Below are positions 33,075 through 40,481 of a stretch of 64,000 bases of DNA, one piece after another (positions within the stretch are counted from its first letter, which is position 1; each line of letters begins with the position of its first letter). The translations under genes were made by a program, and so were the position numbers. Origin of the DNA: Frigoribacterium sp. MEB024 (GTDB lineage: Bacteria; Actinomycetota; Actinomycetes; Actinomycetales; Microbacteriaceae). The DNA lies in assembly GCF_000878135.1 (NCBI RefSeq), contig NZ_JXQZ01000027.1, forward strand, positions 37,494 through 101,493, written 5' to 3'. The notes beneath the pieces were generated by a model. The model did not search any database. It worked only from the letters and a program-made list of their open reading frames with translations, and had not been told where the DNA came from.

Positions 33075-33995
33075 ATGTCCACCACCGCCCTCCTGCTCGT
33101 CCTCGCCGCCGCCGTCTGCCACGCCGGCTGGAACGTCGTCGCCCACGGCGTGAGCCGCCTCGGCACGCCCTTCCTCTGGTGGGGTGCCGTCGCCAGCACC
33201 GTGCTCTGGCTGCCGGTCGTCCCGTTCTCGGGCGGCCTCGGTGCGAGCGTCGGCGGGCTCGCGGTCGGGGCAGGCGTCTCGGCCGTGCTGCACGTCGTCT
33301 ACATGACGGTGCTGCAGCGCGGCTACGCGGTCGGCATTCTGTCGACCGTCTACGCGACGGCTCGCGGCAGCGGCCCCGCGGTCAGCGCCGGCCTCGCCGT
33401 CCTGCTGCTCGGCGAGCAGCTCTCGGTGACGGCCGTCGTCGGCATCGCCGTGGTGGTCGCGGGGGTCGTGGCGACCGGACTGATCGACCGGCGGCCGACG
33501 GGCTCTCCGGCACCGCGCCTCCTGCACGGGCCGTCGACCGCGTCGACGCCGTCCGCCCCGGGCCGCCGGCGCCGCCTCGACCCCGGCATCGCCTGGGGCC
33601 TGCTCACCGGCCTCGCCATCGCGAGCTACACGATCTGGGACGCCCACGCCCTGCGCACCTGGGACCTCTCGCCCGTGTCGTTCATGGTCGGCGTGACCCT
33701 CGTCGAGGTCGTCTTCTACAGCGCGTCGCTCGGTCGGCGTCGGGGCGAGCTCGTCGCCGTCGCGCGCGCCCACTGGCCGCGCGTGCTGGCCTTCGGGGTG
33801 CTGTCGCCGCTGTCGTACATCCTCGTGCTGACGGCGATCCGGACGGCTCCGGTCGCCCTCGTCGCCCCGGCGCGCGAGACGAGCGTCGTGATGGTCGCCG
33901 TCTTCGGTGCCCTCGTGTTGCGCGAGGGGTCGCTCGTCAAGCGCCTGGCGGCCTCGGTGGTCGTGCTCGGCGGCATCGCCCTGCTCGCCCTCTGA
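33075..33995 (+). CDS. EamA/DMT-superfamily metabolite exporter
   Basis: A 306-residue membrane protein. ATG 33075 begins MSTTALLLVLAAAVCHAGWN; ATG 33063 in the same frame would place the ribosome site inside the hairpin stem. Two EamA repeats of five helices are separated by a long polar linker (about 140-180, DRRPTGSPAPRLLHGPSTAS), which contains the GCGCCTCCT oligomer. SPLSYILVLTAIRTAPVALV and ETSVVMVAVFGALVL are typical final helices. Such proteins export amino acids, nucleobases or other metabolites; the cargo is unknown. Confidence 0.88.
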   Translation: MSTTALLLVLAAAVCHAGWNVVAHGVSRLGTPFLWWGAVASTVLWLPVVPFSGGLGASVGGLAVGAGVSAVLHVVYMTVLQRGYAVGILSTVYATARGSGPAVSAGLAVLLLGEQLSVTAVVGIAVVVAGVVATGLIDRRPTGSPAPRLLHGPSTASTPSAPGRRRRLDPGIAWGLLTGLAIASYTIWDAHALRTWDLSPVSFMVGVTLVEVVFYSASLGRRRGELVAVARAHWPRVLAFGVLSPLSYILVLTAIRTAPVALVAPARETSVVMVAVFGALVLREGSLVKRLAASVVVLGGIALLAL

Positions 33996-34023
33996 CGGGC
34001 CTCGCCCGGGCCGCCGCCCACCC

Positions 34024-34086
34024 ATGAACCCGGGTTCGAACCACGAACCCAGAAGCTTCCGGGTGCATCGTTCGAAACCGGGTTCA
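34024..34086. repeat. Long palindrome, family B copy 3
   Basis: TGAACCCGGGTTCGAACC and its near-complement GGTTCGAAACCGGGTTCA-like arm (ending 34086) flank GAAGCTTC with mismatches in the middle. It lies between the convergent EamA and coiled-coil genes, the same setting as copies 1 and 2. Confidence 0.83.
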
Positions 34087-34118
34087 CGGACGCATGAGCC
34101 CAGGAGGCGCGGGTCGGC

Positions 34119-34559
34119 CTACAGGAACCCGGTCACCGCGACGGCGACCGCCGCCAGCAGCGCCACCGCGGCCAGCACCTTCGACGACCCCATGACGAGT
34201 CGGCGCCTCGGCCCACCGTCGTACGGCTCGTCGTCGGCGTCACGCAGTTCGGGCGGGAGCTCGGCCTCACGGCGACGGCGCTCCTGCTCGAGGCGGGCGG
34301 CGCGTTCGGCACGCTCGACCCGGGCGACGCGCTCGGCCTCGTGCCGGCGGGCCAGTTCGGCCTCGCGGTCACGGGCGACGAGCAGCTCGAGTTCACGGTG
34401 CGCCTCGTCCGACCAGGCTTCGAGGTCGTCGTCCGAGGCGTCGGGGGTGCCCGGAGCACCGGGGGTGCCCGGAGCGCCGGACGCGCCCGGAGCATCGGGG
34501 ACGCGGGGCGCGTCGGGCGGAAGGGCCGGGTCGTCGGGGGTGCCGTCGTCGTGTCGCAT
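34119..34559 (-). CDS. Coiled-coil protein with C-terminal membrane anchor
   Basis: A 146-residue protein from ATG 34559. Residues about 15-45 are an Ala/Pro/Gly-rich repeat stretch (GAPGTPGAPGTPDAS). Residues about 50-105 form a heavily charged helix (EAELARRHEAERVARVERAE) likely to be a coiled coil. The last 20 residues are a single membrane helix with almost no external tail. I do not recognise a family; the layout suggests a membrane-attached scaffold or spacer protein. It is transcribed away from phnD across a 253-bp gap with a PHO-box-like site. Confidence 0.7.
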   Translation of the reverse strand: MRHDDGTPDDPALPPDAPRVPDAPGASGAPGTPGAPGTPDASDDDLEAWSDEAHRELELLVARDREAELARRHEAERVARVERAERAARLEQERRRREAELPPELRDADDEPYDGGPRRRLVMGSSKVLAAVALLAAVAVAVTGFL

Positions 34560-34717
34560 GCGGAGGCCTTCGTCGCGGGAGCAGGGCGGGGTGGTCGTCC
34601 GAGGGTAGACCGCCGCACCTGGACCCGTCATGGCCGCGACGGCACTCCGTCTCGGCCCGGCGGCCACCCCCTCCGTCTCGGCCCGGCGGCCACCCCGCCC
34701 GGGTTAGGCAGACAAGA

Positions 34718-34735
34718 GGTGAACTCTCGTTGAAC
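34718..34735. promoter_or_regulatory. PHO-box-like direct repeat upstream of phnD
   Basis: GGTGAAC (34718-34724) and TTGAAC (34730-34735) repeat with an 11-bp period. On the other strand this reads GTTCAAC then GTTCACC, the unit spacing of actinobacterial PhoP (PHO box) sites. TTGAAC could also be a -35 box with CCTATG (34753-34758) as -10. Position, 78-95 bp before phnD, suits phosphate-limitation control of phosphonate use. Confidence 0.55.
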
Positions 34736-34812
34736 GAGGCCGAAGGTAGGTTCCTATGTCGGTCGAGCGCGTGCCACCATCGTCACGTCCTGCTCCCACC
34801 CGAAAGGCCGTC

Positions 34813-35739
34813 ATGACCCTCCGCCGTCCCCGCGCCGCGACCGCCCTCGTCGGCGCCGCCCTGCTCGCCGTCACGCTGTCCGCCTGCTCGACCCCCGCCT
34901 CCTCGGCCACCGGCTCGTCCGACGCGGCCGGTGGCTACGCGGTCGACGACAGCACGCTCGTCTTCGGCGTCGTGCCCGACTCGGTCGACACCGAGACGAA
35001 CTACCAGCCGCTGATGGACTACATCGCGAAGGAGACCGGCAAGACGGTCGAGTACCACGAGTCGACCGACTACGCGGCCCTGATCGAGGCGAGCATCGCC
35101 GGCCAGATCGACGTCGCGTCGTTCTCGGGCTTCACCTACGTCACGGCCACGAACAACGGTGCCGAGCTGACCCCGATCTCGTCGATCACCACGGCCGAGG
35201 GCCAGGAGCCCGGCTACTACTCGCAGGCCATCGTGCCGAAGGGCAGCGACATCGAGTCGATCGCCGACATGAAGGGCAAGAAGATCTGCTTCGTCGACCC
35301 GTCGTCGACCTCGGGCTACCTGTTCCCGAGCTACGCGCTGCTCGAGGCCGGCATCGACCCCGAGAAGGACATCACCCCGGTCTTCGCCGGCAAGCACGAC
35401 GTCAGCGTGCAGAAGGTCGGCGAGGGCACCGAGTGCGACGCCGGCTTCGCCGAGGACAGCGAGGTCGCCAAGAGCGACGCCGTCGAGGTCATCGACCAGC
35501 AGATGGTGCCCGGGGCGCCGATCGTGGAGTCGAACTCGCTGCCCAGCGACGTCAAGGCCCAGCTGAAGGACATCCTCTCGAACGTCACCGCCGACGACAT
35601 CGTCGCCGCGGGCATCGAGGGTGCCGACAGCGAGGGCTTCCGTGCCGTGTTCTTCCAGACCACCCCGGTCGACGACGCGTACTACGACCAGATCCGCGAC
35701 ATCTGCGAGAAGACGAACGCGTCGCAGTGCAAGGCCTGA
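34813..35739 (+). CDS. phnD: Phosphonate ABC transporter substrate-binding lipoprotein
   Basis: A 308-residue PhnD-type binding protein. ATG 34813 gives a signal peptide with lipobox LSAC (Cys25); the earlier in-frame ATG 34756 would spoil it. The mature protein shows VFGVVPDSVDTETNYQPLMD and YHESTDYAALIEASIAGQID, with IADMKGKKICFVDPSSTSGY as ligand loop (SSTSG is the usual phosphonate/phosphite pocket). It captures phosphonates outside the cell for PhnC/PhnE. A family A palindrome separates it from phnC. Confidence 0.93.
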   Translation: MTLRRPRAATALVGAALLAVTLSACSTPASSATGSSDAAGGYAVDDSTLVFGVVPDSVDTETNYQPLMDYIAKETGKTVEYHESTDYAALIEASIAGQIDVASFSGFTYVTATNNGAELTPISSITTAEGQEPGYYSQAIVPKGSDIESIADMKGKKICFVDPSSTSGYLFPSYALLEAGIDPEKDITPVFAGKHDVSVQKVGEGTECDAGFAEDSEVAKSDAVEVIDQQMVPGAPIVESNSLPSDVKAQLKDILSNVTADDIVAAGIEGADSEGFRAVFFQTTPVDDAYYDQIRDICEKTNASQCKA

Positions 35740-35763
35740 CCCGCACGACCTAGCACCTCTCAC

Positions 35764-35823
35764 ACCCCAGGAAGTCGCCGAGACCCTCGCGCGCGCATGA
35801 GTGTCTCGGCGACTTCCCGGGGT
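35764..35823. repeat. Long palindrome, family A copy 4, inside the phn operon
   Basis: Twenty-one-base arms (35764-35784 and 35803-35823, one mismatch) of the family A core lie in the 110-bp gap between phnD and phnC. The loop differs (GCGCGCGCA in place of CTCGCGAG). As RNA it can terminate or stabilise, so it may reduce phnC/phnE output relative to the binding protein. Confidence 0.85.
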
Positions 35824-35849
35824 CCGAGCACGACGAACCGGAGACGAAC

Positions 35850-36674
35850 ATGAACCCGCACACCGCCCCCGCCGAGACCGTCGTCCGGCTCGAGGGCATC
35901 ACCAAGCGCTTCGGTGAGACCCTCGCGCTCGACGACGCCTCGATCAGCGTCCGACGCGGCGAGGTCGTCGTGCTGCTGGGCCTCTCGGGCTCGGGCAAGT
36001 CCACCCTGTTGCGCCACGTCGACGGCCTCGAACGGCCGACCGACGGCCGCGTCACGGTGCTCGGTCGCGAGGTCACCGAGCTCACCGGGCGGGCGCTGCG
36101 GCGGCTGCGCAGCGAGGTGGGGTTCATCTTCCAGCAGTTCGAACTCGTGCCGTCGCTGACCGTGCTCGAGAACGTGCTGACCGGCTCGCTCGCCACCGTG
36201 CGCGGGCCCCGCCTCGGGCTCTGGTCGTACGGCCGGGCCGCGAAGGCCGAGGCGCTCGCCCGGCTCGAGCGCGTCGGCCTGCTCGACCGGGCCTACCAGC
36301 GCGCCGACACCCTCTCGGGTGGCCAGCAGCAGCGCGTCGCCATCGCCCGCGCCCTGATGCAGCGTCCCCAGGTGCTGCTCGCCGACGAGCCGGTCGCCTC
36401 GCTCGACCCCGAGTCGAGCGACCAGGTGATGGCGCTGATCCGCGAGATCGCCGCCGACGAGGGACTCACCGTGATCTGCAGCCTGCACCAGGTCGACCTC
36501 GCCCTGTCGTGGGCCGACCGCATCGTCGGCCTGCGCCACGGCCGGGTCGTGCTCGACACCGAGACCGAGGGCCTGTCGAAGGCCCAGGTGATGGAGATCT
36601 ACGGCCGCGTCGCGACGAGCACCGACCAGATGGCAGCCATCGAGCTCGAGCTCGCCGGGGACGCCGTCCGATGA
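35850..36674 (+). CDS. phnC: Phosphonate ABC transporter ATPase
   Basis: A 274-residue ABC ATPase with Walker A GLSGSGKST (residues 44-52), Q-loop VGFIFQQFELVPSLTVLENV, signature [16 protein letters not shown] and Walker B VLLADEPVASLDPES. The C-terminal CSLHQVDLALSWADRIVGLR is diagnostic of PhnC among ABC ATPases. The stop codon overlaps the start of the permease gene (ATGA at 36671). It drives phosphonate import with PhnD and PhnE. Confidence 0.95.
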   Translation: MNPHTAPAETVVRLEGITKRFGETLALDDASISVRRGEVVVLLGLSGSGKSTLLRHVDGLERPTDGRVTVLGREVTELTGRALRRLRSEVGFIFQQFELVPSLTVLENVLTGSLATVRGPRLGLWSYGRAAKAEALARLERVGLLDRAYQRADTLSGGQQQRVAIARALMQRPQVLLADEPVASLDPESSDQVMALIREIAADEGLTVICSLHQVDLALSWADRIVGLRHGRVVLDTETEGLSKAQVMEIYGRVATSTDQMAAIELELAGDAVR

Positions 36675-38401
36675 CCGCCGTCACCGAGCGCCCGCGCACG
36701 ACCGGGGCGGCCCCCGCTCCCGTCACCGCGCCTCCTCGTCGCCGGGTCTCGCCCGAGCGCGTCGCGGCGGGCCTCACCCTCGTCGCCCTGCTGGTCGCGA
36801 GCCTCGTGGCCCTGCGCAGCGTCGACATCGACCCGGCGCGGATGTTGCAGAGCTGGGCCAACGCCGAGCGGTTCTTCGGTCGCGTCGGGGCGATCGAGTT
36901 CCCCCCGCTCGGCGAGCTGCTGCAGCTCACCGCGCTCACCCTCGGCCTCGTGATCTGCGGCACCCTGCTCGCCGCCGTCCTGTCGGTGCCGGTCGCCGTG
37001 CTCGCGGCCTCGAACACGACCCCCGGCCCCGCGTGGCGCGCGGCCGCCCGCTTCGTCACGGTGCTCGCCCGGGCCGTGCCCGACGTCGTGCTCGCCATGG
37101 TGTTCGTGCTGCTCTTCTCGCTGGGCACCCTGCCCGGCATCCTCGCCATCGGCCTGCACTCGGTCGGCATGATCTCGAAGCTCTTCGCCGACGCGATCGA
37201 GCAGATCGACGAGGGTCCGCGCACGGCGATCCGCGCCGCCGGGGGCAGCCGACTGCAGCAGTTCACCGCCGGCGTGCTGCCCCAGGTGCTGCCGTCGTGG
37301 GTGGCGACCGTGCTGCACCGCAACGACATCAACCTCCGCGGCAGCGTGATCCTCGGCTACGTCGGTGTCGTCGGCCTCGGCATGGAGATGTCGTTCGCCT
37401 TCAAGTCGCTCGACTACGGACTCGGCCTCGGCTACGCCCTCGTCATCTTCGTGCTCTGCGTCGTGATGGAGATCGTCTCGAGCAGCGTCCGCGCCGCCAT
37501 GCTCGGCATCGCGCCGACCGGCCGCGGTCTCGGCGACCGCGTCGTCCGACGGGCCACCAGGAGGCGCGGTGCCGGTCGCCCGGCCCCGTCGCGTCCCGCG
37601 ATCACCACCGTCGAGTCCGCGCTCCGCCGCCCGTGGGACCGCGCCCGTCGGCGCGACGTCTCGTGGGGGTGGCTCGCGGTCGCCGTGGTCGTCGCGAGCA
37701 TCGCCGTCTGCGACATCGCCTGGTCCGACCTCGTCACCGTCTGGGCGAAGGTGCCCGCCGTCGCGACCCAGTTCTGGCCGCCGTCGTTCGGCAGCTACGA
37801 GGCCTCGACGATGGTCGCCGCCATGGGCGAGACGATCGCCATCGCGCTGGCCGCGACCGTGCTGACCCTCGTCGCCTCGATCGTGGTCGGGTCGCTCGCG
37901 GCCCGCAACGTCGCCCCGAGCCGAGGGGTGCGCAGCGGCATGCGCCTGCTGCTCGTCGGCATCCGCGGGGTGCCCGAGGTGATCCTCGCCATCGTGCTGA
38001 TCGTCGTCACCGGGCTCGGCACGCAGGCCGGCACCCTCGCCCTGGCGCTCGGCGGCGTCGGGCTGCTCGGCAAGCTGCTCGCCGACTCGTTCGAGGAGGT
38101 CTCGCCCGGCCCCGAGCGCGCCCTCTCGGCCACCGGCGCGAGTCGCGTGCAGGTGTACGCCGGAGCGACCCTGCCGCAGGGCACCCGCGCCCTGATCGGC
38201 CACACCTTCTACATGCTCGACACCAACCTGCGGGCCGCGACGCTGCTCGGCATCGTCGGTGCCGGGGGAGTCGGCTACTACCTGCTGAACGCCAGCCAGG
38301 GCTCGAACTACGGGACGGTCACGGCGATCGTGCTGATGATCCTCGTCACGGTCCTGGCCGTCGAGGGGCTCGCCATCTGGATGCGGAGGGTCTTCCGATG
38401 A
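36671..38401 (+). CDS. phnE: Fused double PhnE phosphonate permease
   Basis: A 576-residue membrane protein, about twice a usual PhnE (about 270). The N-terminal half (about 1-280) and C-terminal half (about 310-576) each carry the permease docking loop (ADAIEQIDEGPRTAIRAAGG and ADSFEEVSPGPERALSATGA) and five to six helices. The halves are joined by a basic, Pro/Arg-rich linker (RRATRRRGAGRPAPSRPA). Many bacteria encode phnE1 and phnE2 separately; here they are fused. The linker DNA (37558-37578) is a 21-bp exact copy of the AGGAGGCGCGG hairpin arm seen between genes. ATGA overlaps link it to phnC and to the next gene. Confidence 0.94.
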   Translation: MTAVTERPRTTGAAPAPVTAPPRRRVSPERVAAGLTLVALLVASLVALRSVDIDPARMLQSWANAERFFGRVGAIEFPPLGELLQLTALTLGLVICGTLLAAVLSVPVAVLAASNTTPGPAWRAAARFVTVLARAVPDVVLAMVFVLLFSLGTLPGILAIGLHSVGMISKLFADAIEQIDEGPRTAIRAAGGSRLQQFTAGVLPQVLPSWVATVLHRNDINLRGSVILGYVGVVGLGMEMSFAFKSLDYGLGLGYALVIFVLCVVMEIVSSSVRAAMLGIAPTGRGLGDRVVRRATRRRGAGRPAPSRPAITTVESALRRPWDRARRRDVSWGWLAVAVVVASIAVCDIAWSDLVTVWAKVPAVATQFWPPSFGSYEASTMVAAMGETIAIALAATVLTLVASIVVGSLAARNVAPSRGVRSGMRLLLVGIRGVPEVILAIVLIVVTGLGTQAGTLALALGGVGLLGKLLADSFEEVSPGPERALSATGASRVQVYAGATLPQGTRALIGHTFYMLDTNLRAATLLGIVGAGGVGYYLLNASQGSNYGTVTAIVLMILVTVLAVEGLAIWMRRVFR

Positions 38402-39723
38402 CCGCGACACACCACACGGCCCCCGGCGCGGCCCGTCACGCCGCGGCCCCGACCCCGGCCGCGGGGCACGCGGCGGCACCGCACGACGTGGTCGTCGTCG
38501 GCTCGGGCATCGTCGGCCTCGGTGCCGCCCTCGCCGCCGTCGACCGGGGGCTCTCGGTGCTGGTCGTCGACCGCTCGGCGGTGATCGGCGGCTCGACGGT
38601 GCGCAACTTCGGCCACCTCTGCCTCACCCCGCAGAGCGGCGAGGCCCGCCGGCACGCCCTCGCCGCCCGCGAGCTCTGGCTGCGGCTGGCCCGCGACGCC
38701 GGCTTCTGGCTGTCCCGGCGCGGCACGCTGGTCGCCGCCCGACACGTCGACGAGCTCGACCTGCTCGACGAGCTGGCCCTCGCCCGCACCGACCGCGTGC
38801 TGGGAGACCGGCCCGAGATCGAGCGGCTCGACGCGGCCGAGCTGTCGCCACTGGCCCCGGTCGCTCCCGGTGCGGTCGTCGGCGGCGCCCTGCTCCCGTA
38901 CGACCTGCAGGTCGACCCGAGGGACGCGGCCGACGCGATCCGCCGGCACCTCGAGACGCGAGGGGTGCGCTTCCTGACCCGCACCTCCGTGGGGTCGGTC
39001 TCGTCGGGACGCGTCGAGACGAGCCGCGGCCCGATCGACGCCGGGACGGTCGTCGTCGCGACCAACCACGACCTCGACCAGCTGCTGCCCGACCTCGCCG
39101 ACCGGCACGCCCTCGAGCGGTGCGGCCTCGACATGCTGCGGGTGCGGGCCGACCTCGTCCGACCGCTCGTCGCCCCGCTGCTGACCGGCTGGTCGCTGAT
39201 CCGCTACAGCGCCTTCGCCGGCACGGGCGCGGCCGAGGCGGTGCGGTCCCGACTGCACGCCGAGCGCCCGGACCTCGCCGCGATGGACCTCAACCAGATG
39301 TACACGCAGCTGCCCGACGGGTCGGTGATCGTCGGCGACAGCCACCGGAAGGGCGCCGCGATCGCGCCGTTCCAGGACGAGCGGATCGCCGACGCCTTCC
39401 TCGACGAGTTCCGCGTGCTGTTCGGCGCCGAGCCGGTCGTCACCGAGCGGTGGCAGGGCGTCTACGCCTCGGGCCGCGACGAGTTCGTCGTCGACGAGGT
39501 CACGCCCGGCGTGCTCGTCACGGTCGTCTCGACCGGCATCGGCATGACCACCGGGCTCGGGCTCACCGAGCACGTCGTCGGGGCGCACCTCGACGGCGGG
39601 CGCGACCGGGCGCTCGACCCCGCCGCACCCACCTCGACCGTCACCTCGACCGTCTCTTCGCCCCTCACCTCGCCCCTCACCTCGCCCCTCACCTCGCCAC
39701 TCACAGAGAGCCTCACCGCATGA
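38398..39723 (+). CDS. FAD-dependent oxidoreductase of phosphonate clusters (TIGR03364-like)
   Basis: A 441-residue flavoprotein of the DAAO/glycine-oxidase type. After a 28-residue Ala/His-rich leader, VVVVGSGIVGLGAALAAVDR binds FAD. FGHLCLTPQSGEARRHALAA is the variable active-site region. STGIGMTTGLGLTEHVVG closes the FAD domain. The family (TIGR03364) is found within phosphonate catabolism operons and probably oxidises an amino- or hydroxyphosphonate. The last 30 residues are Thr/Ser/Pro-Leu repeats (PLTS) encoded by perfect 12-bp units and look like an unstructured tail. ATGA overlaps both neighbours. Confidence 0.88.
   Translation: MTATHHTAPGAARHAAAPTPAAGHAAAPHDVVVVGSGIVGLGAALAAVDRGLSVLVVDRSAVIGGSTVRNFGHLCLTPQSGEARRHALAARELWLRLARDAGFWLSRRGTLVAARHVDELDLLDELALARTDRVLGDRPEIERLDAAELSPLAPVAPGAVVGGALLPYDLQVDPRDAADAIRRHLETRGVRFLTRTSVGSVSSGRVETSRGPIDAGTVVVATNHDLDQLLPDLADRHALERCGLDMLRVRADLVRPLVAPLLTGWSLIRYSAFAGTGAAEAVRSRLHAERPDLAAMDLNQMYTQLPDGSVIVGDSHRKGAAIAPFQDERIADAFLDEFRVLFGAEPVVTERWQGVYASGRDEFVVDEVTPGVLVTVVSTGIGMTTGLGLTEHVVGAHLDGGRDRALDPAAPTSTVTSTVSSPLTSPLTSPLTSPLTESLTA
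39661..39696 (+). repeat. 12-bp coding tandem repeat
   Basis: Three perfect units of CCCCTCACCTCG (39661-39672, 39673-39684, 39685-39696) encode Pro-Leu-Thr-Ser at the end of the oxidoreductase, followed by a diverged fourth. Unit number can vary without breaking the frame. Confidence 0.9.
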
Positions 39724-40481
39724 GCACCACGACCGCCACCACCCCGTCCGGCACCCCCGCCCCCGAGGCCGTGACCCCGATCGGGCTCGTCGTGCTCGAC
39801 ATGGCCGGCACGACCGTCGTCGACGACGGCGTGGTCGAGCAGGCCTTCGCCCGCGTCGCCGACCGGGTCGACCTCGGCCCGACGCTGAGCCGCGACGAGG
39901 CCCCGCAGTACGTCCGCGACACCATGGGCCGCTCGAAGATCGAGGTCTTCCGGCACCTCACCGGCGGCGACGAGGTGCTCGCGCAGCGGGCGAACGACGA
40001 GTTCGAGGTGGCCTACGGCGAGCTCGTCGACGAGTCGGGAGTCGAGCCGATCGAGGGCGCGGGCGACGTGATCGACGCCCTCCGCGCCTCCGGGGTGTCG
40101 GTCGTCCTCACCACGGGCTTCTCGCCCGTCACGCGCGACCGCCTGCTCGACGCCCTCGGCTGGACGGTCGACGCCGCCCTCTCTCCCGTCGACGCCGGCC
40201 GTGGACGCCCGGCGCCGGACCTCGTGCTGACCGCGCTGTTGCGCACCCGTGCGTCGTCGGTCGCCGCCGTCGCGGTCGTCGGCGACACCGTCAGCGACGT
40301 CCTCTCGGGGCGCTCCGCCGGGGCCGGCCTCGTCGTCGGCGTCACGACCGGTGCCCACACCCGCGAGCAGCTGCTCGCCGCGGGCGCCGACGTCGTGCTC
40401 GACAGCGTCCGCGACCTCGTCGGGCTGCCGGCCTTCGCCGGGGTCGCGGCCGCCGGCGCGTCGACGACCGCGGTCGCGTGA
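39720..40481 (+). CDS. Phosphonatase-like HAD hydrolase (TIGR03351-like)
   Basis: A 253-residue haloacid-dehalogenase hydrolase. The nucleophile motif is LDMAGTTVVDDG (Asp27), as in phosphonoacetaldehyde hydrolase relatives. GVSVVLTTGFSPVTRDRLLD supplies motif II and VVGDTVSDVLSGRSAG the metal-binding motif. The phosphonatase Schiff-base lysine cannot be placed with confidence. It should cleave the C-P bond of an aldehyde-type phosphonate formed by the oxidoreductase upstream. ATGA overlap at its start ties it to the operon. Confidence 0.9.
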   Translation: MSTTTATTPSGTPAPEAVTPIGLVVLDMAGTTVVDDGVVEQAFARVADRVDLGPTLSRDEAPQYVRDTMGRSKIEVFRHLTGGDEVLAQRANDEFEVAYGELVDESGVEPIEGAGDVIDALRASGVSVVLTTGFSPVTRDRLLDALGWTVDAALSPVDAGRGRPAPDLVLTALLRTRASSVAAVAVVGDTVSDVLSGRSAGAGLVVGVTTGAHTREQLLAAGADVVLDSVRDLVGLPAFAGVAAAGASTTAVA

